The notes: generated from the sequence alone by a model not told the origin. Counted from the stretch's first letter, positions 7,747 through 16,485 are shown. The stretch: DNA of 30,208 nt from Pseudomonadota bacterium (GCA_023433775.1 JAEYTY010000124.1:1-30208), one strand, 5' to 3'. Translations and numbers: made by a program.

Positions 7747-8925
7747 CTATCCGCCAAGCCAACTGGCAATTCGCTTAGCGGCATCGCGCTTGCGACCCGC
7801 GCGGACATCAGCAGTGCTGAGGTCGAACGTGAGGCCGAATTCCTCCAACATAGTCCGAACCCAAACCGGAAAGAGCGTGAGGTTGCCCTTCCCGAGGCCC
7901 GGAATTTTGAGGTCGTTCTGGGTAATCCTGCCGTCCCATTCGGAAAAGCGCCCGCGTTGGGAATGGGTCACCCTGATATGCCACGGGTCGTCCGGATCGG
8001 GACGCATCAAGAGGACGAGGTTGGGGGGGAACAAGGGTGATCGCCCGCTGCCCGACTCGGCAAGAGAAACTGTCACCTCCCAGTCCCCATCCTTATCGAA
8101 AGGCAGGTTTAAGGTGCGCGCTAACGCTACGGTTTCTGTCACCTCTCGTCGCGCCGCCTCTATAGCAGCCAGGCGGTCAGCGAGGTCGCGGAACCGTATA
8201 TCCTCGGGTTCGGTGTCCGCAACTACAGCGCGAACGGCTTTGTGAAAAATGCCAAGATGCTTGTCGCGCTGCATCAACCCGTAGTCGCCATTCAGCATGT
8301 CGTGGAGTAGATCGGCACGAGTGAGCTCGTTCGAAAGGACGATGAGAACCATGCCCCAGAATGTCAGGTTCATAATATCGTAGAGTTCGTCGCCAAAGCG
8401 GCGGTCGTGACGGTAGCCGAGATGACGGAACGTCTGGAGAAGTCTCTCGGCCTCGCTAGCAAATGGCAGGAAGTTGGCACGCTTCTCCCACTGGGCTGGT
8501 AGGCTGGTGTATTTTGAGGTCTGTGTCAGAAGCTTCAATCGCGCTTTCAATTCCTTTGCAGACCGCGTTTCACCGCTTGCAAGCGCGCCGCTTTCATCGA
8601 AGCCGAAGGCAAACAGCATGACGTGCCTACGGGCCAAATGCGCCTTGTCCGGCTGGTCGATGAACGGCAAGAGGCGGCGATACCCGTCTATGAGAAACGG
8701 CAATTCATCTTCGGATACAGCGGGTATTTCGCCCGTACGACACATGAAATAAAGATAAAACGCTGGCCGCGCGTCCGAATCCAACAGGTCGGCAATTCTG
8801 CCGACGAGAGGTCGAATTCGGTGATGGTTCGACGACCAAAACTGGCCCACAACGCCTTCAGCGAACGCCGCATCCTCATCCGCGAGGAAGGCTTCGATAA
8901 GTTCGAAAACATCTTCCTCAGCCAT
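7747..8925 (-). CDS. Hypothetical protein of unknown family, 392 residues
   Basis: I do not recognise this protein. The ATG at 8925 has AGGGGAAAGGG upstream, a convincing ribosome binding site, and the codon usage looks native. The sequence is soluble and mostly helical in character, with an acidic N-terminus (MAEEDVFELIEAFLADED), a Trp/His-rich early segment (FWSSNHHRIRP), and a single hydrophobic stretch in the middle (FWGMVLIVLSNEL, around residues 185-205) that is short for a membrane span. The last third has alternating polar and hydrophobic strands with aromatic residues, and the C-terminus is basic (RAGRKRDAAKRIASW). No nucleotide-binding, protease or DNA-binding signature is evident. 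Its only close neighbour on the strand is the broken ABC ATPase, so the neighbourhood gives no function. Confidence 0.8.
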   Translation of the reverse strand: MAEEDVFELIEAFLADEDAAFAEGVVGQFWSSNHHRIRPLVGRIADLLDSDARPAFYLYFMCRTGEIPAVSEDELPFLIDGYRRLLPFIDQPDKAHLARRHVMLFAFGFDESGALASGETRSAKELKARLKLLTQTSKYTSLPAQWEKRANFLPFASEAERLLQTFRHLGYRHDRRFGDELYDIMNLTFWGMVLIVLSNELTRADLLHDMLNGDYGLMQRDKHLGIFHKAVRAVVADTEPEDIRFRDLADRLAAIEAARREVTETVALARTLNLPFDKDGDWEVTVSLAESGSGRSPLFPPNLVLLMRPDPDDPWHIRVTHSQRGRFSEWDGRITQNDLKIPGLGKGNLTLFPVWVRTMLEEFGLTFDLSTADVRAGRKRDAAKRIASWLGG

Positions 8926-9352
8926 GTCGCCCTTTCCCCTTCACGGCGCGAATCTGCCTTTTCAGCCGGAGCCATAAGGAAGACATCGCAGCGCTGTGGC
9001 AAGCCCACCCGCAGACCGTGGCAGAATTGACTAGCAGACAACCACGATCGAATTGCTGCGCGGGCCGGTCTTGAAGAGTTACGACCACTTTGGGCAGAGG
9101 GTGGAGGGGCTGACGCTCTACGAGCTCAGGATCGTCGTCGGGCTGGAAACAAACGAGTCGTTTCACCGGTCGGGCTTAACCCAAGAGCTCGCCGACATCG
9201 TTATCAACAACAATGACCTTGCTGCTCCCGCGGCGCGCGGTTGGCCGAAGTTATCTACCCACCATTCGGCTAATATTAACGCTGCCGCAAAAATCTGTCT
9301 GGGCTTAACCCGCCCGCCTGCTGCTCCCTTTATACTATTTTTGAGGAGTCAG
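8926..9352. other. Gene-poor spacer before the GGDEF-EAL gene
   Basis: These 427 bases separate two divergently read genes. Reading frames exist on both strands, including an extension of the GGDEF-EAL frame back to 9053, but none has a ribosome binding site or a recognisable product. A TATACT hexamer at 9331-9336 could be a -10 element for the downstream gene, though no good -35 is placed for it. Nothing else was recognised. Confidence 0.5.
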
Positions 9353-11176
9353 ATGCCCAGCAAGCCACACAAACCTGCCAAGCCATTGCCGGCCGTGCCC
9401 ATGGATGCACTGAGCGGCGTCGCGCGGCTGCACGACGAGGCGGCGCGCTTTGTCAGCCAGCATCTGCGCGAGCGCGAACAGTGGCACGAAGAGCGCGGTC
9501 GGCTGATCGACGAGAAGACCTGGCTCCGCGCCATCATCGACGAGGTCCCGGACTATCTATTCGTCAAGGATGCCGAGTGCCGCTTCATCGTTGCCAACCG
9601 GAGTGTGGCGGCCGATATGGGTCGCGACCCCGTTTCGATCATTGGCGCCACCGATGCCGACCTTCACCCGCCGGCTCGGGCCCAAGAGTTCCTCGCGGAC
9701 GACCGGCGCGTCATCGCGACTGGTCAGGCGATGATCGACAAGGAGGAGTTCATCATCCGGCCGACCGGCGAAATGCGCTGGCTTTCGACCTCCAAAGTCC
9801 CACTGCGCGACCCCGACGGCGCCACCGTCGGACTAGTCGGGGTTGCGCGCGACATAACCTTGCGCAAGCAGGCGGAAGAGCAGGTGCGCTTCCTCGCCTT
9901 CTGCGATCCCCTGACTCGGCTGCCCAACCGCGCGAGCTTCGAGGAAAACCTCCTCCAGGTAGCGCATGCTCTTGAACCGGGCGAAGAAGCGCGATTGATG
10001 CTCGTCGACCTTGATCGCTTCAAGCAGGTCAACGACACGCTCGGACATGCTGCGGGCGATGAATTGCTGCGCCAGGTCTCCGGACGGCTCACCACCTGGG
10101 TCGGCGGCCGAGGCCAGGTGTCCCGCTTGGGCGGCGACGAATTCGTTATCCTCATGGCCTTCCAGAGTGCCCACGAGGAAACCGCCTTCTACCGCCACGT
10201 CGTCGATGGCCTCGCCGAATTTTCCATAATGGGCAGCCATATCTATGTCGGCGCAAGTATGGGCATTTCCAAGATTCATGGTGCCACCACGCCGCTGGTC
10301 GCGCTGCGCGAGGCCGATATTGCGCTTTATGATGCCAAGGCAAAAGGACGAAACTGCTGGCAGATCTTCGAAGTCGGTATGGCCGACGAACTCGAGCGCC
10401 GTCATCAGCTGGAACTGGACCTGCGCGATGCCCTACTAGAGGGCGATCAGTTCGTGCTCCATTACCAGCTCATCTTCGACGATACGGGCTCGCGCATCGT
10501 GGGGGCCGAGGCGCTGGTACGCTGGCAACATCCCCAGCGCGGCCTGCTCGGTCCCGAGCAATTCATTCCGCTGGCCGAAGATCGCGGCCTGATCGTTCAA
10601 TTGGGCGACCTGGTATTTCGACGGGCCTCCGAACTGCTTGCGCGGACCGACCTTGCCTGGGTCGCCATCAATGTCTCGCCCAGCCAGTTACGCGATCCCG
10701 GCTTTCCCGACCGGTCCCTGCATGTACTCAAGTGCCTGGGGGTCGACGCCTCCCGCATTCAGCTCGAAATCACCGAAGGGGTGGTGCTGCAGGAGTTCGA
10801 TCAAGTTCGACCGGTCTTCGAGCGGTTGCGCCGGGCCGGCATGCGCGTTGCGATCGACGATTTCGGCACTGGCTATTCATCTCTCAGCTATTTGGGCCAG
10901 CTGACCCTAGACAAGATCAAGATCGACCGCTCTTTCGTCCAGGCGATCGGCACGTCCAGTGGCAACGCCATCGTTTGCGCCGTCATCGCCTTCGCCAAAG
11001 CACTCAACATGTCCGTCACCGCCGAGGGTGTAGAGACTGCCGAGCAGCAGGCCTTCCTCCAGAACGCAGCCTGCAACGAATTGCAGGGCTACCTGCTCGC
11101 GCGGCCCGAGGCTGAAGAGGGGCTTAGCGCCATGACAGGTATGTCACGGACAGCGGGGTTAGTGAGAGAGTATTAG
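9353..11176 (+). CDS. PAS-GGDEF-EAL cyclic-di-GMP signalling protein
   Basis: A 607-residue protein with no obvious membrane span. A basic/proline-rich N-terminus and short helix lead into a PAS domain (about residues 60-175; DYLFVKDAECRFIVANRS and GVARDITLRKQAEE). A GGDEF domain follows with the intact motif GGDEF at 260-264, and then an EAL domain with EAL at 386-388. The EAL site residues NVSPSQL, LEITEG, DDFGTGYSSL, KID, AEGVET and LQGY are all present, so c-di-GMP hydrolysis is plausible as well as synthesis. The RxxD inhibitory site before GGDEF is missing (GRGQ in its place). I chose ATG 9353, preceded by GAGGAG, over the long upstream frame. It lies just before the bgsBA-like genes, whose synthase class is c-di-GMP-activated, so it may set the local signal; that link is inferred. 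Confidence 0.92.
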   Translation: MPSKPHKPAKPLPAVPMDALSGVARLHDEAARFVSQHLREREQWHEERGRLIDEKTWLRAIIDEVPDYLFVKDAECRFIVANRSVAADMGRDPVSIIGATDADLHPPARAQEFLADDRRVIATGQAMIDKEEFIIRPTGEMRWLSTSKVPLRDPDGATVGLVGVARDITLRKQAEEQVRFLAFCDPLTRLPNRASFEENLLQVAHALEPGEEARLMLVDLDRFKQVNDTLGHAAGDELLRQVSGRLTTWVGGRGQVSRLGGDEFVILMAFQSAHEETAFYRHVVDGLAEFSIMGSHIYVGASMGISKIHGATTPLVALREADIALYDAKAKGRNCWQIFEVGMADELERRHQLELDLRDALLEGDQFVLHYQLIFDDTGSRIVGAEALVRWQHPQRGLLGPEQFIPLAEDRGLIVQLGDLVFRRASELLARTDLAWVAINVSPSQLRDPGFPDRSLHVLKCLGVDASRIQLEITEGVVLQEFDQVRPVFERLRRAGMRVAIDDFGTGYSSLSYLGQLTLDKIKIDRSFVQAIGTSSGNAIVCAVIAFAKALNMSVTAEGVETAEQQAFLQNAACNELQGYLLARPEAEEGLSAMTGMSRTAGLVREY

Positions 11177-11555
11177 ACCCGCACCATTCGCATTTGGTTA
11201 GGCTAACTAGTGGAAGTGAGCGGAAAGTGGGCGCGACCAAAAAGCGTGCCTTGCGGGGCGAACGACGGCACTGCGCTTCACTCCGGTCGTTCGGCGAACC
11301 TTTGTGTTTCCAAACTGGACATCGCCGGGCCACAAGTTCTTAACCATCGTCTTTTTAAACGCGGTCGAAATTGCTTCGCAGGATGATCATGTCGCAAACG
11401 GTCACTTCCCGCCTGCGGGTCAGCATGCCGATCGGCAAGGGCCCCCATTCGGTCACTGGATCGATCTAGAAGGCAGCACAAGCGGACATTAAGGCTTTGT
11501 CGGTAGTCTTGGTGCCCCGCAGGCCGCGCTGACCAGCTAGTCGCACGATCTAGAG
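11177..11555. other. Gene-poor spacer with an 8-bp inverted repeat
   Basis: No supportable gene was found in these 379 bases. Short frames exist on both strands without ribosome binding sites or familiar products. A perfect 8-bp inverted repeat, CGAACGAC (11259-11266) and GTCGTTCG (11286-11293), spans a 19-base loop. It is not followed by a T run, so it is not a standard intrinsic terminator for the GGDEF-EAL gene. Confidence 0.45.
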
Positions 11556-11786
11556 TTAGGAACGGTCTTCGGTCTGCGACATCCGAACGGCGCGCCAGCA
11601 GATTTCAGCGATAGCGGCGGCAATAGTGACACCAGCCAGCTTGAGGAACACTCCTAGTTCTTGGCCTTCCAGCCAGTCCGGACCGCCAACAGACGCCACG
11701 CGGAGACAGAGCGCGCCGAATACAGCCACGATCATGGCCGCGAGAATGCAGGTCATAAGGAATTCGGATTTTTGGACACGCGGCAA
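11556..11786 (-). CDS. Small two-span membrane protein, hypothetical
   Basis: A 76-residue product with two hydrophobic segments (about residues 10-31 and 46-64) separated by a short polar loop (GGPDWLEGQE), ending in a polar tail with acidic residues. The likely start is TTG at 11786, because GGGAG lies 9 nt upstream; the first ATG (11756) has no ribosome binding site. The gene is divergent from the bgsB-like gene, with 160 bp between the starts. I do not recognise the family. The regular topology and ribosome binding site support a real gene, but it could be a chance frame. Confidence 0.5.
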   Translation of the reverse strand: MPRVQKSEFLMTCILAAMIVAVFGALCLRVASVGGPDWLEGQELGVFLKLAGVTIAAAIAEICWRAVRMSQTEDRS

Positions 11787-11946
11787 GACGGACTACTCCC
11801 AACAGCCCGCTCACTCTGTCATTAGCGGATTGCCGGTCCATCAAATGGATTGCTGCAATTTTATCGGAGTTTGCAAGTCATCGTTTAATGCGCCTTGCGA
11901 GGCTGGCGCGGGGCTCAGAGGACAGAATCAGTTTTAGGAGACTGCC

Positions 11947-12768
11947 TTGAAATATGCGCTGCGTATCGTGGGCCTGTTGGCCATCATTTTTGCCCTGTAC
12001 ATCATCGTGGGCGAGCAATTGGTTGGGTCCAGCAGCAACGCCTATGTTAATACGCGCCTTGCCACCTTGCGCATGCCTTTGGAAGGCACAATCCAACTCT
12101 CGACCCCACCGGTTGGCGGCCGAATTACTGCAGGCGAGGTCGTCGGCACGGCAACGCGACAGCAGAACGCCAATAGCGAGATCGCCTGGATCCTCGATGG
12201 TCGTCTGCAGGCCGCTGCCGACCTTCGGGCCTATGAGGCAGATCCTGACATCTCTCCTGTTGTCCTCGACCAGGCAGTGGAGCGATTGAAGGCCTATGAA
12301 GAAGCGCGCGAGGCGATGCGCGGACAGCAGGTTGCCGCCAGTTCTATCGCTCTGCGTTCGCCGGTCACGGGTGTAATCTGGAGTCTGACCGCCCATAGCG
12401 GGATATACCTGCCCATGGGAGAACCCTACGCGCGAATTGCCGACTGCGAGGCACTAGTCGTTCATGCCACAGTCGACCAAAGGCTCTACAATCAGTTGCA
12501 GCCGGGCGATGTGGCCCAGTTCAGATTTCATGATGGTGGCGTTGCGGAGATGACGGTCAGCCTTCTCGCCGGCACGGGGCCGCGAACGGTCTATGAAACG
12601 CTGGCGGTTAATCCAACCATTAGCCAAATGGAAGGGTATGCGGTGTTTCTCGAAGGCGTGTTACCCGATTCTGCAGGTACTTGCCCCATCGGCAAGTCTG
12701 GCCGTGTAGTCTTTAGCGAGGGTCCAGCAAGCTGGTTTGGAGAGCTTCTCAGCGGGATCGGCCTCTGA
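11947..12768 (+). CDS. bgsB: Membrane-fusion protein, BgsB-like partner of glucan synthase
   Basis: A 273-residue protein with one N-terminal membrane anchor (about residues 5-23) and a periplasmic part arranged as in HlyD-type adaptors: a strand pair (MPLEGTIQL...GGRITAGEVVG), a short helical hairpin rich in Ala, Glu and Arg (about residues 90-135), then the returning barrel (ALRSPVTGVIWSL) and a C-terminal beta domain. The start is TTG, with AGGAG 6 nt before it and no better ATG for 40 codons. The stop overlaps the start of the glycosyltransferase gene (TGATG). A small HlyD-like protein directly upstream of a cellulose-synthase-like glycosyltransferase is the arrangement of bgsB-bgsA for mixed-linkage beta-glucan in Sinorhizobium meliloti. 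Its role would be assembly or export of the polymer. The symbol is an assignment by architecture and synteny. Confidence 0.75.
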   Translation: MKYALRIVGLLAIIFALYIIVGEQLVGSSSNAYVNTRLATLRMPLEGTIQLSTPPVGGRITAGEVVGTATRQQNANSEIAWILDGRLQAAADLRAYEADPDISPVVLDQAVERLKAYEEAREAMRGQQVAASSIALRSPVTGVIWSLTAHSGIYLPMGEPYARIADCEALVVHATVDQRLYNQLQPGDVAQFRFHDGGVAEMTVSLLAGTGPRTVYETLAVNPTISQMEGYAVFLEGVLPDSAGTCPIGKSGRVVFSEGPASWFGELLSGIGL

Positions 12769-14738
12769 TGCCAGTCCTACCCGAATGGCTGGTTGTTCTT
12801 GCACCAAGCATCATGCTGGTAGGCGTGGCGGTCAGTGTCTTACCGTTCTTCCGCCGCGAATATGTTCCCGTTCGCATTGTTGTGGCGATTGTAGCGATTG
12901 CGTTCAGCGTTCGCTATCTCTTCTGGCGCACTACGGAGACATTGGCAGACCCGGGATGGACACTTGATGCGTTCGCCAGTTGGTCGTTCTTTGCCATCGA
13001 GGCAGGGACGGTCGTCTCGAGTATTTCCGCCTTCATCCTTCTGTCGCGACACCGCAACCGCACACCCGATGTCGACGCGTTGTTGGCCAGCTCTGCTTCA
13101 CCAACGGGCGAAGTGGCCGTCTTCATTGCCACCTACAATGAGGAATGGGCGGTCCTGGAGCGTACGATAATTGGGGCGTTGGCCTGCGACTATCCGAACA
13201 AGAACATCTATGTTCTCGATGACGGTCGGCGTGACTGGCTGGCAGAGGCCTGTCGCAAGGCCGGGGTCATTCACATCACGCGGCCGGACAATCGGGATAG
13301 CAAGGCCGGCAATATCAATCATGCGCTTGGTCTGTTGAGAGTCAGAGGCCGGCCGCCAGCCTTCGTTGCAGTACTGGACGCAGATTTCGTGCCCCACCGC
13401 GACTTCCTTCGCCGAGGTCTGGCACTTTTCGCGGACGCCAAGGTCGGTCTGGTTCAGACGCCGCAGCACTTCTTCAATCCCGATCCCATCCAGCACAATC
13501 TTGGGATCAGCCGATCCTACCCTGACGAGCAGCGTTTCTTCTTCGACTATATGCAGCCCTCACGCGACGCCTGGGGACTAGCCGTCTGTTGTGGTACCTC
13601 CTCGATCGTGCGCTGGGCCGCACTCGAGGAGATCGGCGACTTCCCCACAGCGAGTGTCACTGAGGATTACCTTCTGACCTCCACCCTTGCGCTGCATGAC
13701 TACGCCACGGTCTATCTCAATGAGCCATTGAGCGAAGGCCTCGCGCCGGAAGGCCTCAAGGAATACATCACGCAACGGGCACGTTGGTGTCTTGGGCTGA
13801 TGCAAATCGTGCATAGCCGCGCCGGCCCTTTCAGCCGCGAAAAGCTGCGTTGGCGGGATCGCTGGAGCATTTTGGATTCGGCGGCCTATTGGCTGACTAC
13901 GTTCCCATTCCGGCTGGCCTGCATCCTGTTTCCGCTGCTTTATTGGTATTTTGGCGCCATCGTGGTGGACGCCAAAATGACCGACATCATCTACTATTTC
14001 GCGCCCTACTATCTGGCGACGATGATCTTCCTCAATTTCGTCTCGGTGGGCATGTTCGTCCCTATCGTCAATGACATTAGCCAATTGGTCGGCGCCTGGG
14101 ATATCACCCGCGCCGCAGTAACCGGCCTGGTCCGGCCACGCGGCCACGCATTTAAGGTAACCATGAAGGGCGGAGCCCGAGGTGGCATCGTCGTGCAATG
14201 GACCATTATGCGGCGCTTTATCCTTCTCTTTGCCTTGACAGTGATTGGCCTATTGATCGGTCTGGTCTCAAATGACCTGTTTGATGCACGCGCCGGCGAG
14301 GGCAAAGCGGTCATCCTATTCTGGACGCTCTACAATCTCTTCGTTCTGGCCGGCACCATGTTGGTCTGTGTGGAACTGCCACGAACCTCTTCGATCCTGC
14401 GAATGCGGCCCGAACGCGTGCTTGTCACAGCTGGAGACCGAGAGTGGAACACTTGGCTCGAGGATATACATCAGGAAGCTGTTCGCCTGCGTGGCTTGAC
14501 GCTACCTCTGGACACGGAGTTCCATATGAGCGTTGCCGGCGTAGGACAAATCGGTGGGCGCGTCAGGCAGTCGCTAGGCGCAACAGTGGAGGCCGATATC
14601 TCCATGACCGCCGATCAGCGCGAACTTCTGGTTGAAAAACTTCATACGCAAAGCGGAGCGCCGGGCACTGGTGCTGTGACAGTGGCGGGCTTGGGGGCAG
14701 GCGTGCTTAGGCGCGTGATTGCCGGTACGATACGATAG
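12768..14738 (+). CDS. bgsA: Family 2 glycosyltransferase, BgsA-like beta-glucan synthase
   Basis: A 656-residue inner-membrane processive glycosyltransferase of the cellulose synthase class. Two or three N-terminal spans precede the cytosolic GT2 core, which has DDG (Asp151-152), DAD (204-206), TED (298-300) and QRARW (336-340), all residues needed for UDP-sugar binding and polymerisation. A gating-loop motif FKVTMK (462-467) matches the FxVTxK element of BcsA, and four or five more spans surround it. After the last span, residues 540-656 form a soluble tail with several arginines (R539, R545, R547, R550) but no clear PilZ signature. This fits BgsA, whose C-terminal domain binds c-di-GMP without a canonical PilZ motif. 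With bgsB it would make and export a mixed-linkage beta-glucan. A plain cellulose synthase is less likely because no bcsB, bcsC or bcsZ is present. Confidence 0.8.
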   Translation: MPVLPEWLVVLAPSIMLVGVAVSVLPFFRREYVPVRIVVAIVAIAFSVRYLFWRTTETLADPGWTLDAFASWSFFAIEAGTVVSSISAFILLSRHRNRTPDVDALLASSASPTGEVAVFIATYNEEWAVLERTIIGALACDYPNKNIYVLDDGRRDWLAEACRKAGVIHITRPDNRDSKAGNINHALGLLRVRGRPPAFVAVLDADFVPHRDFLRRGLALFADAKVGLVQTPQHFFNPDPIQHNLGISRSYPDEQRFFFDYMQPSRDAWGLAVCCGTSSIVRWAALEEIGDFPTASVTEDYLLTSTLALHDYATVYLNEPLSEGLAPEGLKEYITQRARWCLGLMQIVHSRAGPFSREKLRWRDRWSILDSAAYWLTTFPFRLACILFPLLYWYFGAIVVDAKMTDIIYYFAPYYLATMIFLNFVSVGMFVPIVNDISQLVGAWDITRAAVTGLVRPRGHAFKVTMKGGARGGIVVQWTIMRRFILLFALTVIGLLIGLVSNDLFDARAGEGKAVILFWTLYNLFVLAGTMLVCVELPRTSSILRMRPERVLVTAGDREWNTWLEDIHQEAVRLRGLTLPLDTEFHMSVAGVGQIGGRVRQSLGATVEADISMTADQRELLVEKLHTQSGAPGTGAVTVAGLGAGVLRRVIAGTIR

Positions 14739-14743
14739 CCAAA

Positions 14744-15820
14744 TCAGCGCCGGTCAGCGGCGTCCGACTGCAGCCGTGCGAGAACTTCTGACAGCGTCTG
14801 GACTTCCCTGAAGCGCCGGTGTTCCCGGACATAGTCCGTGGGCTCACCCTTGACCTGCGCCAACAATGCGACGGCGATGCGGCGTAGCGGTCGTATAATG
14901 CCCCCCGAAATCAATGCGAAGACAGTTGCGATAAACAGCGTAGCGAGCACGGCACCCAGGATCAGCTGCGACTGGAAGCGCTGTTGCGGACCAGAAAGCA
15001 CAGCAGGATCGAGGCGCGCGACGAGGCCCCATCCAAATGGTGGGAGCGAACCGTACGTCAGGTCCGGCACTGTGAAGGATTGGTACTCCAGCCCATCCGG
15101 CCACGTTTCCTCAAACACTGCACGAACGCCTCTCCGTGCGGCCAGAATGGAGTTCATTTCTGCCGTCCGCTCGTCGATGGCCGCAGTGGAAAGCACGATC
15201 GTACCCTCGCGGTTGACGATGAACACGTCGAGTTCGAGCAGTTCCGCGGTTTCCTCCACCAGCGTTCTCACCCAACGCCAATTTACATGCGCCCCCAGTA
15301 CGGCGATGACTTCGCCGTTTGCGTTGTGGATAGGAGCAGAGAAGTCGACAAACCGGAGCGGTTCATCGCCTTCCGACTGCATGAGCCGTGCCAGAAGGAC
15401 GGCTTCGTGCACGTCACCTGCAAACGGGGCGACCAGCCCTTGCTGAAACCAAGGTCGCTGAGCAACATTTTCGCCGCGTAGCATGCCGCGGCTACTGGCC
15501 AGAACTGTACCATCTGCCGCGGCCACCCCGAGCCAAGACAGTTTTTCGTCCGTGCTGCCCATGGCATCCATCATTTGTTGCAGTGCGTCAGCGTCCCCGA
15601 TTTCCTGGACGTTCGCGGCCGACTTCTCGATCTGCCGCCACTCTTCGTGAAGACTGCGCGCCAGGAAAGTTCCAAGCGCCTGCGATCTGACTCTGACCGC
15701 TGTTTCCGCCGTTTCCGAGCGATAGGTATCGAGATTTGCTATTGCCGCCAGAGTAAGCACCGCGAGCGCGAGTGCCGAAAGAAGGCCTACGATGAGGGTC
15801 AACAATGTCCGCAACTGCAT
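14744..15820 (-). CDS. Membrane sensor with dCache and HAMP-like region, no output domain
   Basis: A 358-residue protein with a first span at about residues 4-27, a large periplasmic region (about 30-275) of the double-Cache type (for example LSWLGVAAADGTVLASSRG and the INREGTIVLST-like FIVNREGTIVLST), a second span at about 283-305, and a HAMP-like stretch (RPLRRIAVALLAQVKGE...EVQTLSEVLARLQSD). It then stops, with no kinase, GGDEF, EAL or chemoreceptor domain. The ATG at 15820 has AAAGGAGA 8-9 nt upstream. It is convergent with the bgsA-like gene, leaving only 5 nt between stops. It may sense a small ligand and act through a partner, or be a truncated sensor. Proximity to c-di-GMP genes suggests, without proving, a link to exopolysaccharide control. 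Confidence 0.82.
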   Translation of the reverse strand: MQLRTLLTLIVGLLSALALAVLTLAAIANLDTYRSETAETAVRVRSQALGTFLARSLHEEWRQIEKSAANVQEIGDADALQQMMDAMGSTDEKLSWLGVAAADGTVLASSRGMLRGENVAQRPWFQQGLVAPFAGDVHEAVLLARLMQSEGDEPLRFVDFSAPIHNANGEVIAVLGAHVNWRWVRTLVEETAELLELDVFIVNREGTIVLSTAAIDERTAEMNSILAARRGVRAVFEETWPDGLEYQSFTVPDLTYGSLPPFGWGLVARLDPAVLSGPQQRFQSQLILGAVLATLFIATVFALISGGIIRPLRRIAVALLAQVKGEPTDYVREHRRFREVQTLSEVLARLQSDAADRR

Positions 15821-15990
15821 CGGCGATTCTCCTTTGCCATCAGGACAATGTCTCAATTGAACCCGGCAGGAAAAAGGGCGCAGACCGCGATTGGTTAACC
15901 AATGATGAACGACGTCTAATGCAGCCAGACCAACATCATAGCGCCCCGTTTCGTTCGCTAAGCATTGTCTGGTGGCCTCTTAAGACTGAA

Positions 15991-16467
15991 CTATTTGTCT
16001 GGCTCGCTGCCGTGTCGCTTGGGATGCGCCCGGTCAGTCCGACATTCTTTGGTCAGTTCGCATGGACTAACTTGTTCAAGGGAAGTGTTAGCCAGCGTTT
16101 GTTGATCTGCAACTTCGAGAAACGCCTGGATCGCCTGGTCCAGTACAGAAGGCACTTGGCAGCGATCTGCAAACAGGCACCATTCTCCTGCCATGCAGCC
16201 GACCAGGGCAAAGTCGGGTTCCGTGACCCGCAATACATCGCCCAGGGTGATAGCCTCGGGCGGCTTGCCCAGCATCAGGCCGCCATTGCGCCCTCTACCG
16301 GGCTTGAGAAATCCTTCCTGAGCAAGGCGCTGGGCGACTTTCATCAGATGACTGCGTGAGATGACGTTTGCCTTGGCAGCCTCAGCGATCGTGGTGCGCT
16401 GACCGTCTTGGTCGGCAACATGCATCAGAAGGCGCCAGGCATAGTCGGAAAACCGAGTGAGACGCAT
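15991..16467 (-). CDS. nsrR: Rrf2-family regulator, NsrR-like nitric oxide sensor
   Basis: A 158-residue Rrf2 protein. The N-terminal winged helix reads MRLTRFSDYAWRLLMHVA, and the wing has GRGRNGGLMLGKPP. The iron-sulfur loop has Cys91, Cys97 and Cys103 in a C-x5-C-x5-C pattern (CMAGEWCLFADRC), typical of NsrR. Asp8, the fourth cluster ligand reported for Streptomyces NsrR, is also present. NsrR represses stress genes until nitric oxide damages its cluster. The ATG at 16467 has AGGAG about 6 nt upstream. The gene follows the DoxX-like gene on the same strand after 55 nt that hold a 10-bp hairpin. An NsrR-type box in the promoter region of that gene (17729-17751) supports autoregulation. A RirA-like iron role is less likely on cysteine spacing. 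Confidence 0.82.
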   Translation of the reverse strand: MRLTRFSDYAWRLLMHVADQDGQRTTIAEAAKANVISRSHLMKVAQRLAQEGFLKPGRGRNGGLMLGKPPEAITLGDVLRVTEPDFALVGCMAGEWCLFADRCQVPSVLDQAIQAFLEVADQQTLANTSLEQVSPCELTKECRTDRAHPKRHGSEPDK

Positions 16468-16485
16468 GCTTGCTCCTGATGGCAA

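Noticed and set aside
9331..9336. TATACT as a sigma-70 -10 element for the GGDEF-EAL gene
   Set aside because: There is no acceptable -35 hexamer at 16-18 bases upstream, and the start site would leave almost no leader before the ribosome binding site.
9053..9352. Upstream 100-residue extension of the GGDEF-EAL protein
   Set aside because: It has no ribosome binding site and no domain, while GAGGAG precedes the ATG at 9353.
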